Positions 1 to 8,398 of a stretch of 24,458 nucleotides of DNA are shown here, piece by piece. This DNA is from Parachlamydiales bacterium. Lineage in GTDB: Bacteria > Chlamydiota > Chlamydiia > Chlamydiales > Simkaniaceae. The notes beneath the pieces are model-generated. The model saw only the letters and a list, made by a program, of their open reading frames with translations. It was not told the origin of the DNA and did not search any database. Position numbers and translations under genes: made by a program. The stretch spans positions 1 through 24,458 of the forward strand of contig DAOWHK010000176.1 in assembly GCA_030641465.1 (NCBI GenBank), read 5' to 3'. Numbering within the stretch: the stretch's first letter is position 1; the number at the start of each line of letters is the position of its first letter.

Positions 1-2
1 AT

Positions 3-110
3 AGAATGGCATTTGGTACAGGTACTGGATCTGTTCATTTATTGGATGACTTTTTATTGGGTGCAACATTAACTATGCACGAAAATTCTGCTGATTTAGG
101 TTGCAATTAG
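3..110 (+). CDS. C-terminal end of an unidentified protein (partial)
   Basis: An open frame enters from the left edge and runs 35 codons to a TAG at 108-110. The peptide contains a Gly/Thr-rich stretch (AFGTGTGS) followed by a hydrophobic segment (LLDDFLLGATLTM) and ends in ADLGCN. The composition looks like real protein, and the frame ends exactly where the convergent gshAB gene ends: the two coding regions overlap by 4 nt (107-110), a compact arrangement that supports both. The start lies outside the window and I do not recognise the family. A chance open frame of this length is possible, so confidence is moderate. Confidence 0.45.
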   Translation, partial: RMAFGTGTGSVHLLDDFLLGATLTMHENSADLGCN

Positions 111-2554
111 GGGGGGAACCCGAGAAAATCTAGCATGGCTTTTCCTGTATCTCGCGGTTTACCTCTATACGGAAAAGAGTGCATTGATAGCATAGGATTG
201 TAGTTGAGCTCTATTATACTGTGATTTTGTTTTGTGGCGGGTCTTTTAGGCTCTTTGATAATTATATCTACTCCGCAAATGAATGCAGATACAGATTTAG
301 AAGCTTTTAGAGCAATCTCTTTGTATGTTTCATGTATTTCCTCTGTCATATCGATGGGATCTCCACCCGTAGAAATATTTGAATTGGTTCTTAGATAGAT
401 TTTTTGTCCAATATGGGGAGTAGTTTTAGGTGTGCGATTTTTTTGTTTGAGAAATGCTTTTTCTATTTTTGATAGCCGAATATGCTCTTTTGGCTGTTTA
501 TAGCTATTTGGGTCCGTATTTTTATCTTGTATAAGCTTTTGAATGGTGTTTTTGCCATCCCCAATAACGTTTGCTGGATCTCTTTTTAATACTCCGATCA
601 TTTTTTTTCCAATAACTAGGAATCGGTATTCTTCCCCTTCTACAAATTCTTCAATGAGAATGGAGCTGTCATGCAGAAATGCGTGTTTTATGCATTTTTG
701 AAAGTGTGTTTTCTCTCCGGGATTGCAAAAATCAATTCCAAGTCCATAGTTTGTAGTGTTGGGTTTAATGACAGATTTACAATGGGAATATTTGGGGTAA
801 TCAGAAATTGCTTCTTCGATGTTTTGATAACTCCCCCCTTGCGGAACTTGGAGTCCGTGTTCTTTTAATATTTGCTTCGTAATCTGCTTATTTCCCATGA
901 TGTGGGCGGAAATATAGCTATCTTTTGAGGTTTTTGTTGCTTGTTTAACGTATTCTGTAAGAGGCCCTTTTGTAAGACGAATAAAATTTTCTTTTCGATC
1001 AAGTATTTCTACAAGTACGCCCCTTTTGTGAGCCTCTCGAATCACAATTTGCGTCGATAGTTCTAAATCTTCATGGTCTTTTAAGATAAAGGCTCGTTTT
1101 TTCTCTAGGATCTTTTGGTCTTCAAGAGATTTTTCTGTAAGCTTTTTAAGAATTTTCTGCTTATTTGGGGGGAGGGGTTTGGAAAAGAAATTAGCTTTAT
1201 GCTCTTTTGCAATGTGCATGCTAAAATTTTGTGCAGATTGTTTAGACTTATGAAGACCCTCCATCAAGATAGATGAGGGTGTGAGCTTAGGATGCATAAT
1301 TTTTTGTTTTTGTAGATCGAGCGTTTTTATAAAAGATGTACCTAAGCATGCGGCAATAGGTTCCATGTGATCAAGAATTTCAAGAGCCCATTTTTGCATT
1401 GGAATTTTTTGATTGTCTTTTTCAAGTAAAAGAGAGGGATCTCTTCCAAAAAGGGCAACACTATCTTGATTTTGTAGAATCGTTTGCGCTATTTTCTCAT
1501 CGATTAATGTATTTTTTGTGAAGAGACAAAAAAGCATAAACATATGTAAAAACTTCAACTGCTCATCTTGAATGCCAAGAGGGTAATAGGGATTAAGATC
1601 AATTGCGCGAATTTCTAGATATTCAACTCCTCCTTTTGAGCATTTTGGTCGAATGCGACTATAGTGCTCATTTGTGATTTGCAAAATATTTGCATTTAAC
1701 TGCTTGGGGTTTTGATCCCATTTATTACCGAACTTTTCATATTCTTTTTTGGGAGTGGAAGTGGCTTGCTTTAAATCATGGAGATAATCCTCAAGCGTAT
1801 TGAAAGAAATGGAGAGTTGTTCTTGCACTCTACTATAATAGCCAAGAGAGCTCATTCTAAGAGAGGTTGCGAACTTTCCGTATAATGTTTCAGGGTCATA
1901 AGAGTTTAGATTGCTGTCCTCTTTAAGGTAGGATTTATGAAGAAATGGGGATGCTCCGAAAAGATATGTGAGAAGCCATCCGTGACATAAAAAAGCGCGA
2001 CTAAGCTTCATGTAGGAAGAAGAGATGAAATCTTGCAAAGAACCCTTTGTTTCTAATGCATGAAAATAGACTTCCCAAAAAGGTTTTATAAAGGAAAAAT
2101 TATAATGGAGCCCCGAAATCATTTGCATCTTTGTGCCATAGCGATAAGTCAGGCCTTTCCTGTAAATTTCTTTTTCTTTTCCATCTGGGGAAGATCCGTA
2201 CTCAGCAATTTGAATATTTTTTTCCTCAGGCAAAATTCCTGGCATGCTAAGGGGCCAGTGGACTTCACTTGGAAGTATCATATCGGTAAATTGATGCAGC
2301 TCCATTAAAAACTTTTCCGCCCTTTTATACGTCTTCATAGGAGGCGTTTTATATTCGAGCTGAGCTTCTCCAAAATCCGTATTGATATAGGGGTGCAGTA
2401 GTTTTGATCCTAACTTTTGAGGATGAGGTTTTGATGAAAGGGAGCCATTTTCTAAAACCCTTAAAGATTCTTTTTCAAGCCCTATTAAATAGTTTGAAAG
2501 AAGGTGTTTTTTGTTTGAAAAAATTAATAAATTCTTTTCTACTTTTGATTTCAT
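107..2554 (-). CDS. gshAB: Bifunctional glutamate-cysteine ligase / glutathione synthetase (GshAB/GshF)
   Basis: The product makes glutathione in the cytosol in two ATP-dependent steps: Glu + Cys to gamma-glutamylcysteine, then addition of Gly. The 815 residues fall into two parts. The N-terminal half is a GshA-type ligase, with GLEKESLRV at 25-33 (E. coli GshA has GIERETLRV), an SGLHYNFSF motif and EYLEIRAIDLNPYYPLGI. The C-terminal part is an ATP-grasp glutathione synthetase with LIEEFVEGEEYRFLVI from 633, PANVIGDG at 660-667 and metal/ATP residues in IIELNYNP from 780. This order and size (the family is usually about 750-800 aa) identify the fused enzyme of Streptococcus/Listeria type rather than separate gshA and gshB. 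No clear ribosome binding site precedes the ATG. The gene diverges from the efflux operon across 77 bp and converges on the partial gene at the left edge. A run of seven G (110-116 on the plus strand) lies at its extreme 3' end. Confidence 0.93.
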   Translation of the reverse strand: MKSKVEKNLLIFSNKKHLLSNYLIGLEKESLRVLENGSLSSKPHPQKLGSKLLHPYINTDFGEAQLEYKTPPMKTYKRAEKFLMELHQFTDMILPSEVHWPLSMPGILPEEKNIQIAEYGSSPDGKEKEIYRKGLTYRYGTKMQMISGLHYNFSFIKPFWEVYFHALETKGSLQDFISSSYMKLSRAFLCHGWLLTYLFGASPFLHKSYLKEDSNLNSYDPETLYGKFATSLRMSSLGYYSRVQEQLSISFNTLEDYLHDLKQATSTPKKEYEKFGNKWDQNPKQLNANILQITNEHYSRIRPKCSKGGVEYLEIRAIDLNPYYPLGIQDEQLKFLHMFMLFCLFTKNTLIDEKIAQTILQNQDSVALFGRDPSLLLEKDNQKIPMQKWALEILDHMEPIAACLGTSFIKTLDLQKQKIMHPKLTPSSILMEGLHKSKQSAQNFSMHIAKEHKANFFSKPLPPNKQKILKKLTEKSLEDQKILEKKRAFILKDHEDLELSTQIVIREAHKRGVLVEILDRKENFIRLTKGPLTEYVKQATKTSKDSYISAHIMGNKQITKQILKEHGLQVPQGGSYQNIEEAISDYPKYSHCKSVIKPNTTNYGLGIDFCNPGEKTHFQKCIKHAFLHDSSILIEEFVEGEEYRFLVIGKKMIGVLKRDPANVIGDGKNTIQKLIQDKNTDPNSYKQPKEHIRLSKIEKAFLKQKNRTPKTTPHIGQKIYLRTNSNISTGGDPIDMTEEIHETYKEIALKASKSVSAFICGVDIIIKEPKRPATKQNHSIIELNYNPMLSMHSFPYRGKPRDTGKAMLDFLGFPP

Positions 2555-2573
2555 TTAACTAAGCTTGTGTTTT

Positions 2574-2603
2574 TTGTTTATTTAAATATGGCGCTGATAT
2601 ATC
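2574..2603 (+). promoter_or_regulatory. Candidate promoter of the efflux operon
   Basis: A TTGTTT box (2574-2579) and a TATATC box (2598-2603) are separated by 18 bp in the 77-bp gap between the divergent gshAB and the efflux operon. Both match the sigma70-type consensus only partly. It is the best pair found upstream of the ATG at 2632. Confidence 0.3.
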
Positions 2604-2631
2604 CCTAAATTAGATGGGGTGATTATAAAGA

Positions 2632-4089
2632 ATGACTGTTTATCAAAAAATAAAAATTCTACTTTTTCCTCTGCTTATTAGTGGAATTGCTTTGCTTTCG
2701 CTAAATAGTTGTAGCTCTTTAAAAAAAAATAAAGGTACAGCTGAGATCATCCCTTCTATTTCCATTGACAAATCTGCTAGCCAAGCGATTGCTTCCAAGG
2801 AATTTACATCAGGCACTTTTCCAGAGCAAAAGTGGTGGGAGATGTTTGCTGATCCGGCATTAAATAATCTTATTGAAAAAGCACTTTTAAATAGTCCAAG
2901 TTTGATGGCAGCAAAAGCGCGAGTAACCTTAGCTCAGCAAAACGCATTAAAAATAGGTAGCAAAAGGCTTCCAGAGCTAAATACCCATTTTGACACAAAC
3001 TACCAGCATTTAAGTAAAGATGACCTTCTTCGCTATCCACCATCAAAAGTGCCAGCTGTTATAAATGATATTAATCTTGCCTTAGAGTTTAAATATGAAT
3101 TTGATTTTTGGGGAAAGAATCAAAAAGCATTTCAAGCAGCTCTTGGAAAAGCTAGTGCAGAAATAGCAGAAAAAGAGCAGGCGCGCTTGATACTTGTGAC
3201 ATCTCTTGTGCAAAGCTATCTGAACTACGAAAAATATTTACGTCAATTAGAGTTAAAACAAAATTTTGAGGATGCACTTTCACAAAGACTAAAACTTATA
3301 AGGCAAAGGTTTGAAAATGGAGTCGACACCAAGATGCAAATAGATGATGAAGTGATTAAACTTGGGCAAATTGAGCAAGAGATAAAGCAGCTCAAAACAT
3401 CTATGGAAATTGTGAAGAATCAAATGAAGTATTTAATAGGAGAGGGGCCAGACAGCACTCTTGAGATTGAGCTTTCCAACCTCAGCCTAAATCAGCCCAT
3501 TCCTTTGCCAACAAATCTTACGCTTGATCTTCTTGCAAGAAGACCTGATCTCATGTCACTTATCTGGAATGTTGAAGCAGCAGCGAGCGAAATTGGTGTG
3601 GCAAAAGCTGCCTTTTATCCAAATATTGATCTAACAGCGCTTATTGGACTCCAAAGTTTGCACTGGAATAATTTATTTACAATCAATAGTTATAGAGCGC
3701 TCTTAAACCCTGCAATTCATTTACCACTATATACGGGGGGAAAGCTGAAAGCGAATCTTCTTGGGAAATGGGCAGAATATGATATTGCGATAGAAAAATA
3801 TAACGACGCACTTCTTTTTGCAACCAAAGAAGTCTGTAATCAATTAAAAGTTCTAGAATCTCTTAGCAATCAAATTACGATAGAGCAGACAAGGCTTTCT
3901 GCAGAAATGGATCGCATGGAACTTTTTGAATCTCGGTATCAAGAAGGCGTTGGAAATTATTTAGAAGTTCTTGAGGCAAAAGAGAGATTGATCTCTTTGC
4001 AGCTAGAAGATACTTCCCTTGAGTTTAATCGAATGTCAGAAATCGTCCATCTGATGAAAGCGCTTGGAGGGGGATATCATCATGAATGA
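2632..4089 (+). CDS. NodT/OprM-family outer-membrane efflux lipoprotein (TolC-like)
   Basis: This is the outer-membrane channel of a tripartite efflux system. The 485-aa precursor has a lipoprotein signal peptide with the lipobox LNSC, so Cys27 would be lipidated. After it come features of the outer-membrane factor family: WWEMFADPALNNLIEKAL early in the mature chain, the first helical repeat with the AKARV..AQQNALKIG pattern, LARRPDLMSLIWNVEAA midway, and RYQEGVGNYLEVLEAKERL near the end, a TolC/NodT signature. Length is normal for the NodT group (about 460-500 aa). The stop codon overlaps the ATG of the adaptor gene by 8 nt (ATGAATGA), so the three efflux genes form one translationally coupled operon. 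The substrate cannot be told from sequence. The start is the ATG at 2632; a purine-rich AAAG lies just before it, a weak ribosome binding site. Confidence 0.92.
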   Translation: MTVYQKIKILLFPLLISGIALLSLNSCSSLKKNKGTAEIIPSISIDKSASQAIASKEFTSGTFPEQKWWEMFADPALNNLIEKALLNSPSLMAAKARVTLAQQNALKIGSKRLPELNTHFDTNYQHLSKDDLLRYPPSKVPAVINDINLALEFKYEFDFWGKNQKAFQAALGKASAEIAEKEQARLILVTSLVQSYLNYEKYLRQLELKQNFEDALSQRLKLIRQRFENGVDTKMQIDDEVIKLGQIEQEIKQLKTSMEIVKNQMKYLIGEGPDSTLEIELSNLSLNQPIPLPTNLTLDLLARRPDLMSLIWNVEAAASEIGVAKAAFYPNIDLTALIGLQSLHWNNLFTINSYRALLNPAIHLPLYTGGKLKANLLGKWAEYDIAIEKYNDALLFATKEVCNQLKVLESLSNQITIEQTRLSAEMDRMELFESRYQEGVGNYLEVLEAKERLISLQLEDTSLEFNRMSEIVHLMKALGGGYHHE

Positions 4090-5209
4090 TCCGCGTCGCA
4101 AAAAGCTGTTTTTTTTCCTTTTTAGCAGCATACTTCTAATTACTCTTCTTGTTTTCCTCTATTATTTTTTTGTCCTTCGCAATGAAGAATACACAGATGA
4201 TGCCTATGTTACGGGAAATATGGTGCAGCTAACATCTCAAGTTTCAGGAACCATTGTTTCCATCAATACAGATAACACAGATTTTGTAAAAAAAGGGCAA
4301 ATCCTCATTGCACTTGATCCAACAGATTACAAAATCGCCCTTGAAAAAAGTCGCAGCTCCCTTGCAATAGCTACTCGCCAAGTAGCAGAAATGTTTCAAA
4401 AGCTCGAGACACTTAGAAATGAAGTAAGAGTTAGAGAATCAAATCTTCTAAAAGCTGCGCAGGATTATGAAAATCGCGTGAAACTTGTCCAAATTGGTGC
4501 CGTATCCAAAGAAGAATTTGAGCATGCAGAGGCGGCTTTGCAATCTGCAGGTGCACTTCTCATTGCAAAAGAGCATGATTTTCTAGGTCAGGATCTTTTG
4601 GTTAAAAATACGACAATAAAAGATCACCCTCTTGTTAAAAAAGCTGCAGATGAATTTCGAGAGGCCTATGTGAATTTATCAAGATGTAAAATTGCAGCAC
4701 CGGTTGATGGCTATATTGCAAAAAGATCTGCGCAAATCGGGGAGTTTATTCAAAAAACAAAACCACTTCTTGCTGTGATTCCCTTAAACGATATTTGGGT
4801 TGAAGCAAATTTTAAAGAAACGCAATTAAGTCAGATGCGGATTGGTCAGAGGGTAAAAATTCAATCTGATATTTATGGAAGGCAAGTATCCTACCAAGGA
4901 AAAATACTCGGGATTGGTGCAGGAACTGGAAGCGTATTTTCGATCATTCCTCCTCAAAACGCTACGGGCAATTGGATCAAAATCGTGCAGCGAGTGCCTG
5001 TAAAAGTCGCAGTAGATTCAGATCAAGTTGCAGACTTCCCTCTTCGCCTTGGGATGTCGATGCAAGCAACAGTCGACATTAAAAATAGCAAAGGAGAAGC
5101 TCTTGCGAGGCAAACAGAGATAAAACCGATTTATTCCACAAACGTCTATCAAACCCAAGAAAGGGGAGCGTCTTCAGAAATTGAAGAAATCATAGAGCAG
5201 AATTTATGA
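4082..5209 (+). CDS. emrA: EmrA-like periplasmic adaptor (membrane fusion protein, HlyD family)
   Basis: The product bridges the inner-membrane MFS pump and the outer-membrane channel. It has a single N-terminal transmembrane anchor (about residues 9-31, rich in F/L), the EmrA-type TDDAYVTGN segment, the first half of a lipoyl/biotinyl-like domain (VSGTIVSI...VKKGQILIALDPTDY), a long helical hairpin (about 85-190) and the second lipoyl half (KIAAPVDGYIAKR) leading into the beta-barrel part (IWVEANFKETQLSQMRIGQ). I place the start at the ATG at 4082, giving 375 aa. A strong GGAGG-type site lies at 4066-4073, 8 nt upstream. A longer reading from a TTG at 4064 would place that site inside the gene and is unlikely. 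The stop overlaps the pump gene by 4 nt (ATGA). Identification as EmrA rather than another HlyD family member rests on the following gene. Confidence 0.92.
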   Translation: MNDPRRKKLFFFLFSSILLITLLVFLYYFFVLRNEEYTDDAYVTGNMVQLTSQVSGTIVSINTDNTDFVKKGQILIALDPTDYKIALEKSRSSLAIATRQVAEMFQKLETLRNEVRVRESNLLKAAQDYENRVKLVQIGAVSKEEFEHAEAALQSAGALLIAKEHDFLGQDLLVKNTTIKDHPLVKKAADEFREAYVNLSRCKIAAPVDGYIAKRSAQIGEFIQKTKPLLAVIPLNDIWVEANFKETQLSQMRIGQRVKIQSDIYGRQVSYQGKILGIGAGTGSVFSIIPPQNATGNWIKIVQRVPVKVAVDSDQVADFPLRLGMSMQATVDIKNSKGEALARQTEIKPIYSTNVYQTQERGASSEIEEIIEQNL

Positions 5210-6714
5210 TCAAACCCCTGGAAAAGCTCACATTACTTCTTGCAACCTTCGGGCTTTCCGCCTGCGTTTTTATGCAAGTGCTAGATTATTCGATTGCAAA
5301 TGTTGCGATTCCCTATATCGCAGGAGATCTTGGGGTCAGTAATAATGACGGGACCTGGGTCATTACACTTTTTGCAGTTGGAAATGCGATCGCGCTTCCT
5401 CTTACTGGATTTTTAACAAAAAGATTTGGGCCCATCCGTGTTATGGTGACATCGACCATTCTTTTTACAATCATGTCCCTTATTTGCGGTATGTCTTGGA
5501 GCTTTCCCATGCTCATTGCCGCTCGATTTCTTCAAGGATTTGTCGCAGGACCACTAATCCCTCTTTCTCAAAGTTTGCTTCTTATGAGCTATCCCAAAGA
5601 AAAGAAAAATTTAGCTCTCGCACTATGGACAATGGTCGCGCTCGTTGGCCCAATTTCTGGCCCAATACTTGGCGGCTATCTAACAGAGAGCTATAGCTGG
5701 CCGTGGATTTTCTATGTCAACCTTCCAGTTGGCCTTTTTAGTAGTCTTATCGTTTGGAAAATTTTCAAAACAAGCGAGATCAAAGGCACAAAAACAAAAG
5801 TAGACTGGCAAGGTCTTTGTTTTCTTGCAGTTGGAGTTACACTGCTACAAATCATCCTTGATCGGGGAGAAGAACTCGATTGGTTTCGCTCAAAAACAAT
5901 TATTGCTATGGCCATCATCTCCGTAATAGCTATTATTTGCCTCATTATCTGGGAAAAGACAGAGAAAAATCCCATCATTGAATTTAGCCTGTTTAAAAAT
6001 CGAAATTTTCTCTTTGGAACAATTTTGGTTTCGCTCTCTTATATGCTGCTTTTTGGCATCATTGTTATTACACCTCTATGGCTTCAAACGCAAATGGGGT
6101 ATACCGCTCTTGCCTCCGGCCTTGCCGTTTCCACGATGGGTCTTTTGCCCCTTGTTGCAGCGCCCCTTGTCGCAAAACTCATGGATCGCATGAGCCTTCG
6201 TTACCTACTAGCTTTTAGCTTTCTCGCCTTTGGTCTGACATCCCTATATTTTTCCACCTTCACACCACAAGTCAGTTTTCAAAAAATTGCCACCTCTAGA
6301 TTCTATTTTGGCATCGGAATCTGCACGTGGCTAGCACCTCTTACAGGACTTGCATTTGCACAATTTCCCCATGACAAACTTGCAAGTGGGCAGGGGATAT
6401 TTCATTTTTTTCGCATTCTTTGCGGGGGCATTGGCACCTCGATCTTTACAACCGTCTGGAATAGGAGAGAAGCTTTTCATCAAACAAGACTTGGAAGCGC
6501 TTTGACCGCTTTTAGTGAAAATTCAGAAGAAGCAATAGCAAAGCTTGCCCCATTTGGAGAAAAAAGTAAGGAAATGATAAATCAAGAGGTAGTGCATCAA
6601 GCCTATATGCTCTCGACAAACGACATATTTTGGGCCTCTGGCTGGATTTTTATCGCTTTTATGCTGCTGACTTTTGTCTTCAAAAAACGATCAAAGATTT
6701 TGGTTGCGACCTAA
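5206..6714 (+). CDS. emrB: EmrB-like multidrug efflux MFS transporter (DHA2, 14 TM)
   Basis: An inner-membrane proton-driven drug exporter of the 14-helix DHA2 branch. Visible motifs are LDYSIANVAIP at 26-36 (motif D1, with the buried Asp27), GFLTKRFGPIRV at 68-79 (motif A) and the antiporter motif C region ALVGPISGPILGG (145-157) followed by WPWIFYVNLPVG, which is characteristic of EmrB/QacA relatives. The 502-aa length and many hydrophobic segments fit 14 helices. The ATG overlaps the stop of the adaptor gene by 4 nt, so the pump is the last gene of the coupled NodT-EmrA-EmrB operon. An imperfect hairpin lies over its stop codon. The likely role is export of hydrophobic toxic compounds, possibly host-derived; the substrate is unknown. 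Confidence 0.93.
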   Translation: MIKPLEKLTLLLATFGLSACVFMQVLDYSIANVAIPYIAGDLGVSNNDGTWVITLFAVGNAIALPLTGFLTKRFGPIRVMVTSTILFTIMSLICGMSWSFPMLIAARFLQGFVAGPLIPLSQSLLLMSYPKEKKNLALALWTMVALVGPISGPILGGYLTESYSWPWIFYVNLPVGLFSSLIVWKIFKTSEIKGTKTKVDWQGLCFLAVGVTLLQIILDRGEELDWFRSKTIIAMAIISVIAIICLIIWEKTEKNPIIEFSLFKNRNFLFGTILVSLSYMLLFGIIVITPLWLQTQMGYTALASGLAVSTMGLLPLVAAPLVAKLMDRMSLRYLLAFSFLAFGLTSLYFSTFTPQVSFQKIATSRFYFGIGICTWLAPLTGLAFAQFPHDKLASGQGIFHFFRILCGGIGTSIFTTVWNRREAFHQTRLGSALTAFSENSEEAIAKLAPFGEKSKEMINQEVVHQAYMLSTNDIFWASGWIFIAFMLLTFVFKKRSKILVAT

Positions 6715-6738
6715 ACCAAATCTTGAATTGATTTAGGT
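6709..6738. terminator. Inverted repeat between convergent genes (possible bidirectional terminator)
   Basis: Arms at 6709-6719 and 6728-6738 are 11 bp with one mismatch around an 8-nt loop, beginning over the last codons of the pump gene. It sits in the 39-bp gap between two convergent genes, where a terminator is expected. There is no strong T-run on either side, so a classical intrinsic terminator is not established. Confidence 0.4.
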
Positions 6739-6753
6739 ATAAAGTGCATGTAC

Positions 6754-7221
6754 TTAATATCTTGGCTTTAAGTGAGAGGCTGTTAGTAGTCTTAGTGTTG
6801 GTTCTCCATACTGCCCAAGAGCAGTGATTAGTCCACTAAAAACATTTGCTTCGCCACCTTTATGGGCTATATTTTTTTCTTCAGTCATACATTCTCTAAT
6901 AGCATTAGCATATCCGGATCTATCAGTAACTCGTGATCCAAGTTCGCTCATTTTACCTGTGCCGCGAGTTTTTTCTACATGCTTTTGAACGGAACGATAG
7001 AAAAGTTCAGGAGTGCACTTAGCCGCTCCACACTCTCCAGTGCTTGAATTTTTGACGACTACAGAAACAGAACCGTGATCGCTAACGTGTTCACCGAAAA
7101 GATCGATTAGTGTTTGAAATACAGTAAGTGCATCTTCTCTCACATCAGAATCCTCAGAAGCTGTAGCAGCGCCGTATCCATATCCTGTAGCTCCGGTAGG
7201 AGTAATATTCGTTGAAGCCAT
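6754..7221 (-). CDS. Unknown small protein, paralogue of the tandem-repeat protein at 7469-8400
   Basis: This 155-aa protein matches no family I recognise. Its first 25 or so residues are rich in Ser, Thr, Gly and Ala with few charges (MASTNITPTGATGYGYGA), as in many type III secretion N-termini; that is only suggestive. The rest aligns with each half of the divergent neighbour. Shared points are a Cys-containing stretch before an aromatic/Val motif (CTPELFYRSV against CNPKKVYAIV), the core GxxKMSxL, an AIxxCxT motif and a closing LGxYxEPxLxLL. The start ATG has a well placed GAGG 8 nt upstream (ATGAGGATAGATTA-ATG). It converges on the efflux operon and diverges from its paralogue. There are no membrane segments, so it is probably a soluble helical protein. 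Confidence 0.75.
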   Translation of the reverse strand: MASTNITPTGATGYGYGAATASEDSDVREDALTVFQTLIDLFGEHVSDHGSVSVVVKNSSTGECGAAKCTPELFYRSVQKHVEKTRGTGKMSELGSRVTDRSGYANAIRECMTEEKNIAHKGGEANVFSGLITALGQYGEPTLRLLTASHLKPRY

Positions 7222-7270
7222 TAATCTATCCTCATGTGTAAATTTTCAAAGAATCTTAAAATAAAAAATG

Positions 7271-7299
7271 AGTATACAAACAGATTGATTAAACATTAA
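7271..7299 (-). promoter_or_regulatory. Candidate promoter for the 155-aa gene
   Basis: Read on the minus strand, TTAATG (7299-7294) and TATACT (7276-7271) are separated by exactly 17 bp. The -10 box matches consensus in five of six positions and is identical to the -10 of the promoter at 8728-8733. The start site would lie about 43 nt upstream of the ATG at 7221. Confidence 0.45.
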
Positions 7300-7311
7300 G
7301 AAAATATAAAT
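7296..7311. repeat. 16-bp direct repeat, left copy
   Basis: TTAAGAAAATATAAAT occurs here and again, identically and in the same orientation, at 8405-8420. The pair brackets the tandem-duplicated gene and its upstream region. It may be a footprint of insertion or recombination, although the sequence is AT-rich. Confidence 0.6.
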
Positions 7312-7420
7312 TCCCTACTTCTGAATAGTTATGCGACACTAACCTGTTTTCCATTGCAAAAACGACTGTTGAAATATGTTACAGCAAGAATCTTTAAGAT
7401 ATCTTGATATTATTTGGTTT

Positions 7421-7448
7421 TTGCATTTAAATATTTTATTACTATTAA
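7421..7448 (+). promoter_or_regulatory. Candidate promoter of the tandem-repeat gene
   Basis: TTGCAT (7421-7426) and TATTAA (7443-7448) are 16 bp apart. Transcription would start near 7455, inside the longest possible ORF but just ahead of the ATG at 7469, consistent with that ATG being the true start. Confidence 0.35.
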
Positions 7449-7468
7449 TTCAAAATGTGAGAATACAG

Positions 7469-8398
7469 ATGATCCCAAGTGATTTAGCTCGAACTCCTGC
7501 TGCGGCTATTGCATCAGACGAAGCCTCTTCAAGAGAAGTTCCTCGATTATCAGAATCTGAGATAACAAGAATAGCTAATCGTACTATTAATCAATTGAAA
7601 GAGATTTTTGAAACACATAACAAAAAGGAATTTACAGATTCTGGACAAGATGAACCGTGTAATCCAAAAAAAGTTTACGCGATCGTTAAAAAACTAGTCA
7701 ACGATGAACATGGTGCTGATAAGATGAGCGTGTTAACTAAAAAAGTGCCATTAGAAAAACAAGAAGAGTTGTGTGCCGCAATTTTTGATTGTTTAACTTT
7801 TCAATTAGATGCTGCTAATACAGTCTCGGATGAGAGAGATGATCCAGCTGCTGCGTTGTTTACTCCATTGGGTAAGTATGCAGAACCTTCATTGAAACTT
7901 CTAAATGTTTCTGAACTTTTAACTTCAGTTTTCAATATGTATATATGTGATTTAGCTCAGACTCCTACTGGAGTTAGAGTATTAGAAGAAGAATCTCCCA
8001 GAGAAGTTCCTCGATTATCAGAACCTGAGATAATTAGAGTAGCTCATCGGTGTATTAATATGTTGAATGTGATTGTTAAAATAGATACCAAAGCGGAATA
8101 CACTGATTCTGGAGAAGATAAACCGTGTGATCCAAAAATGGTTTATGCGGTTGTTAAAGAATTTGCCAACCACACACATGGTGCTGATAAGATGAGCGAG
8201 TTAACTAAAAAAGTGCCACCAGAAAAACAAGAAGAGTTGTGTGCCGCAATTTATGATTGTTTAACTTTTCTACTAACTGCTTCCAAGACAAAATTAGATG
8301 GCATAGAGAATGAGGGTTATAGGTTACTTACTCAAATGGGTGACTATGCTGAAGCTTCATTGAAAATACTAATTGTTACTGAACTTTTAAATATTGAA
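7469..8398 (+). repeat. In-gene tandem duplication (two ~465-bp units)
   Basis: Unit 1 is 7469-7936 and unit 2 is 7937-8398. A core of 94 bp (7709-7802 against 8177-8270) differs at only four positions, at the same offset (240) from each unit start, while the flanks have diverged much more. This uneven identity suggests gene conversion or strong local constraint after an older duplication. Confidence 0.85.

Noticed and set aside
110..116. Run of seven G at the 3' end of gshAB as a phase-variation tract
   Set aside because: Slippage would change only the last two or three residues, so no switching effect is expected.
4064..4081. TTG start giving a six-residue longer EmrA
   Set aside because: The GGAGG site at 4066-4073 would be inside the coding region; it is correctly placed for the ATG at 4082.
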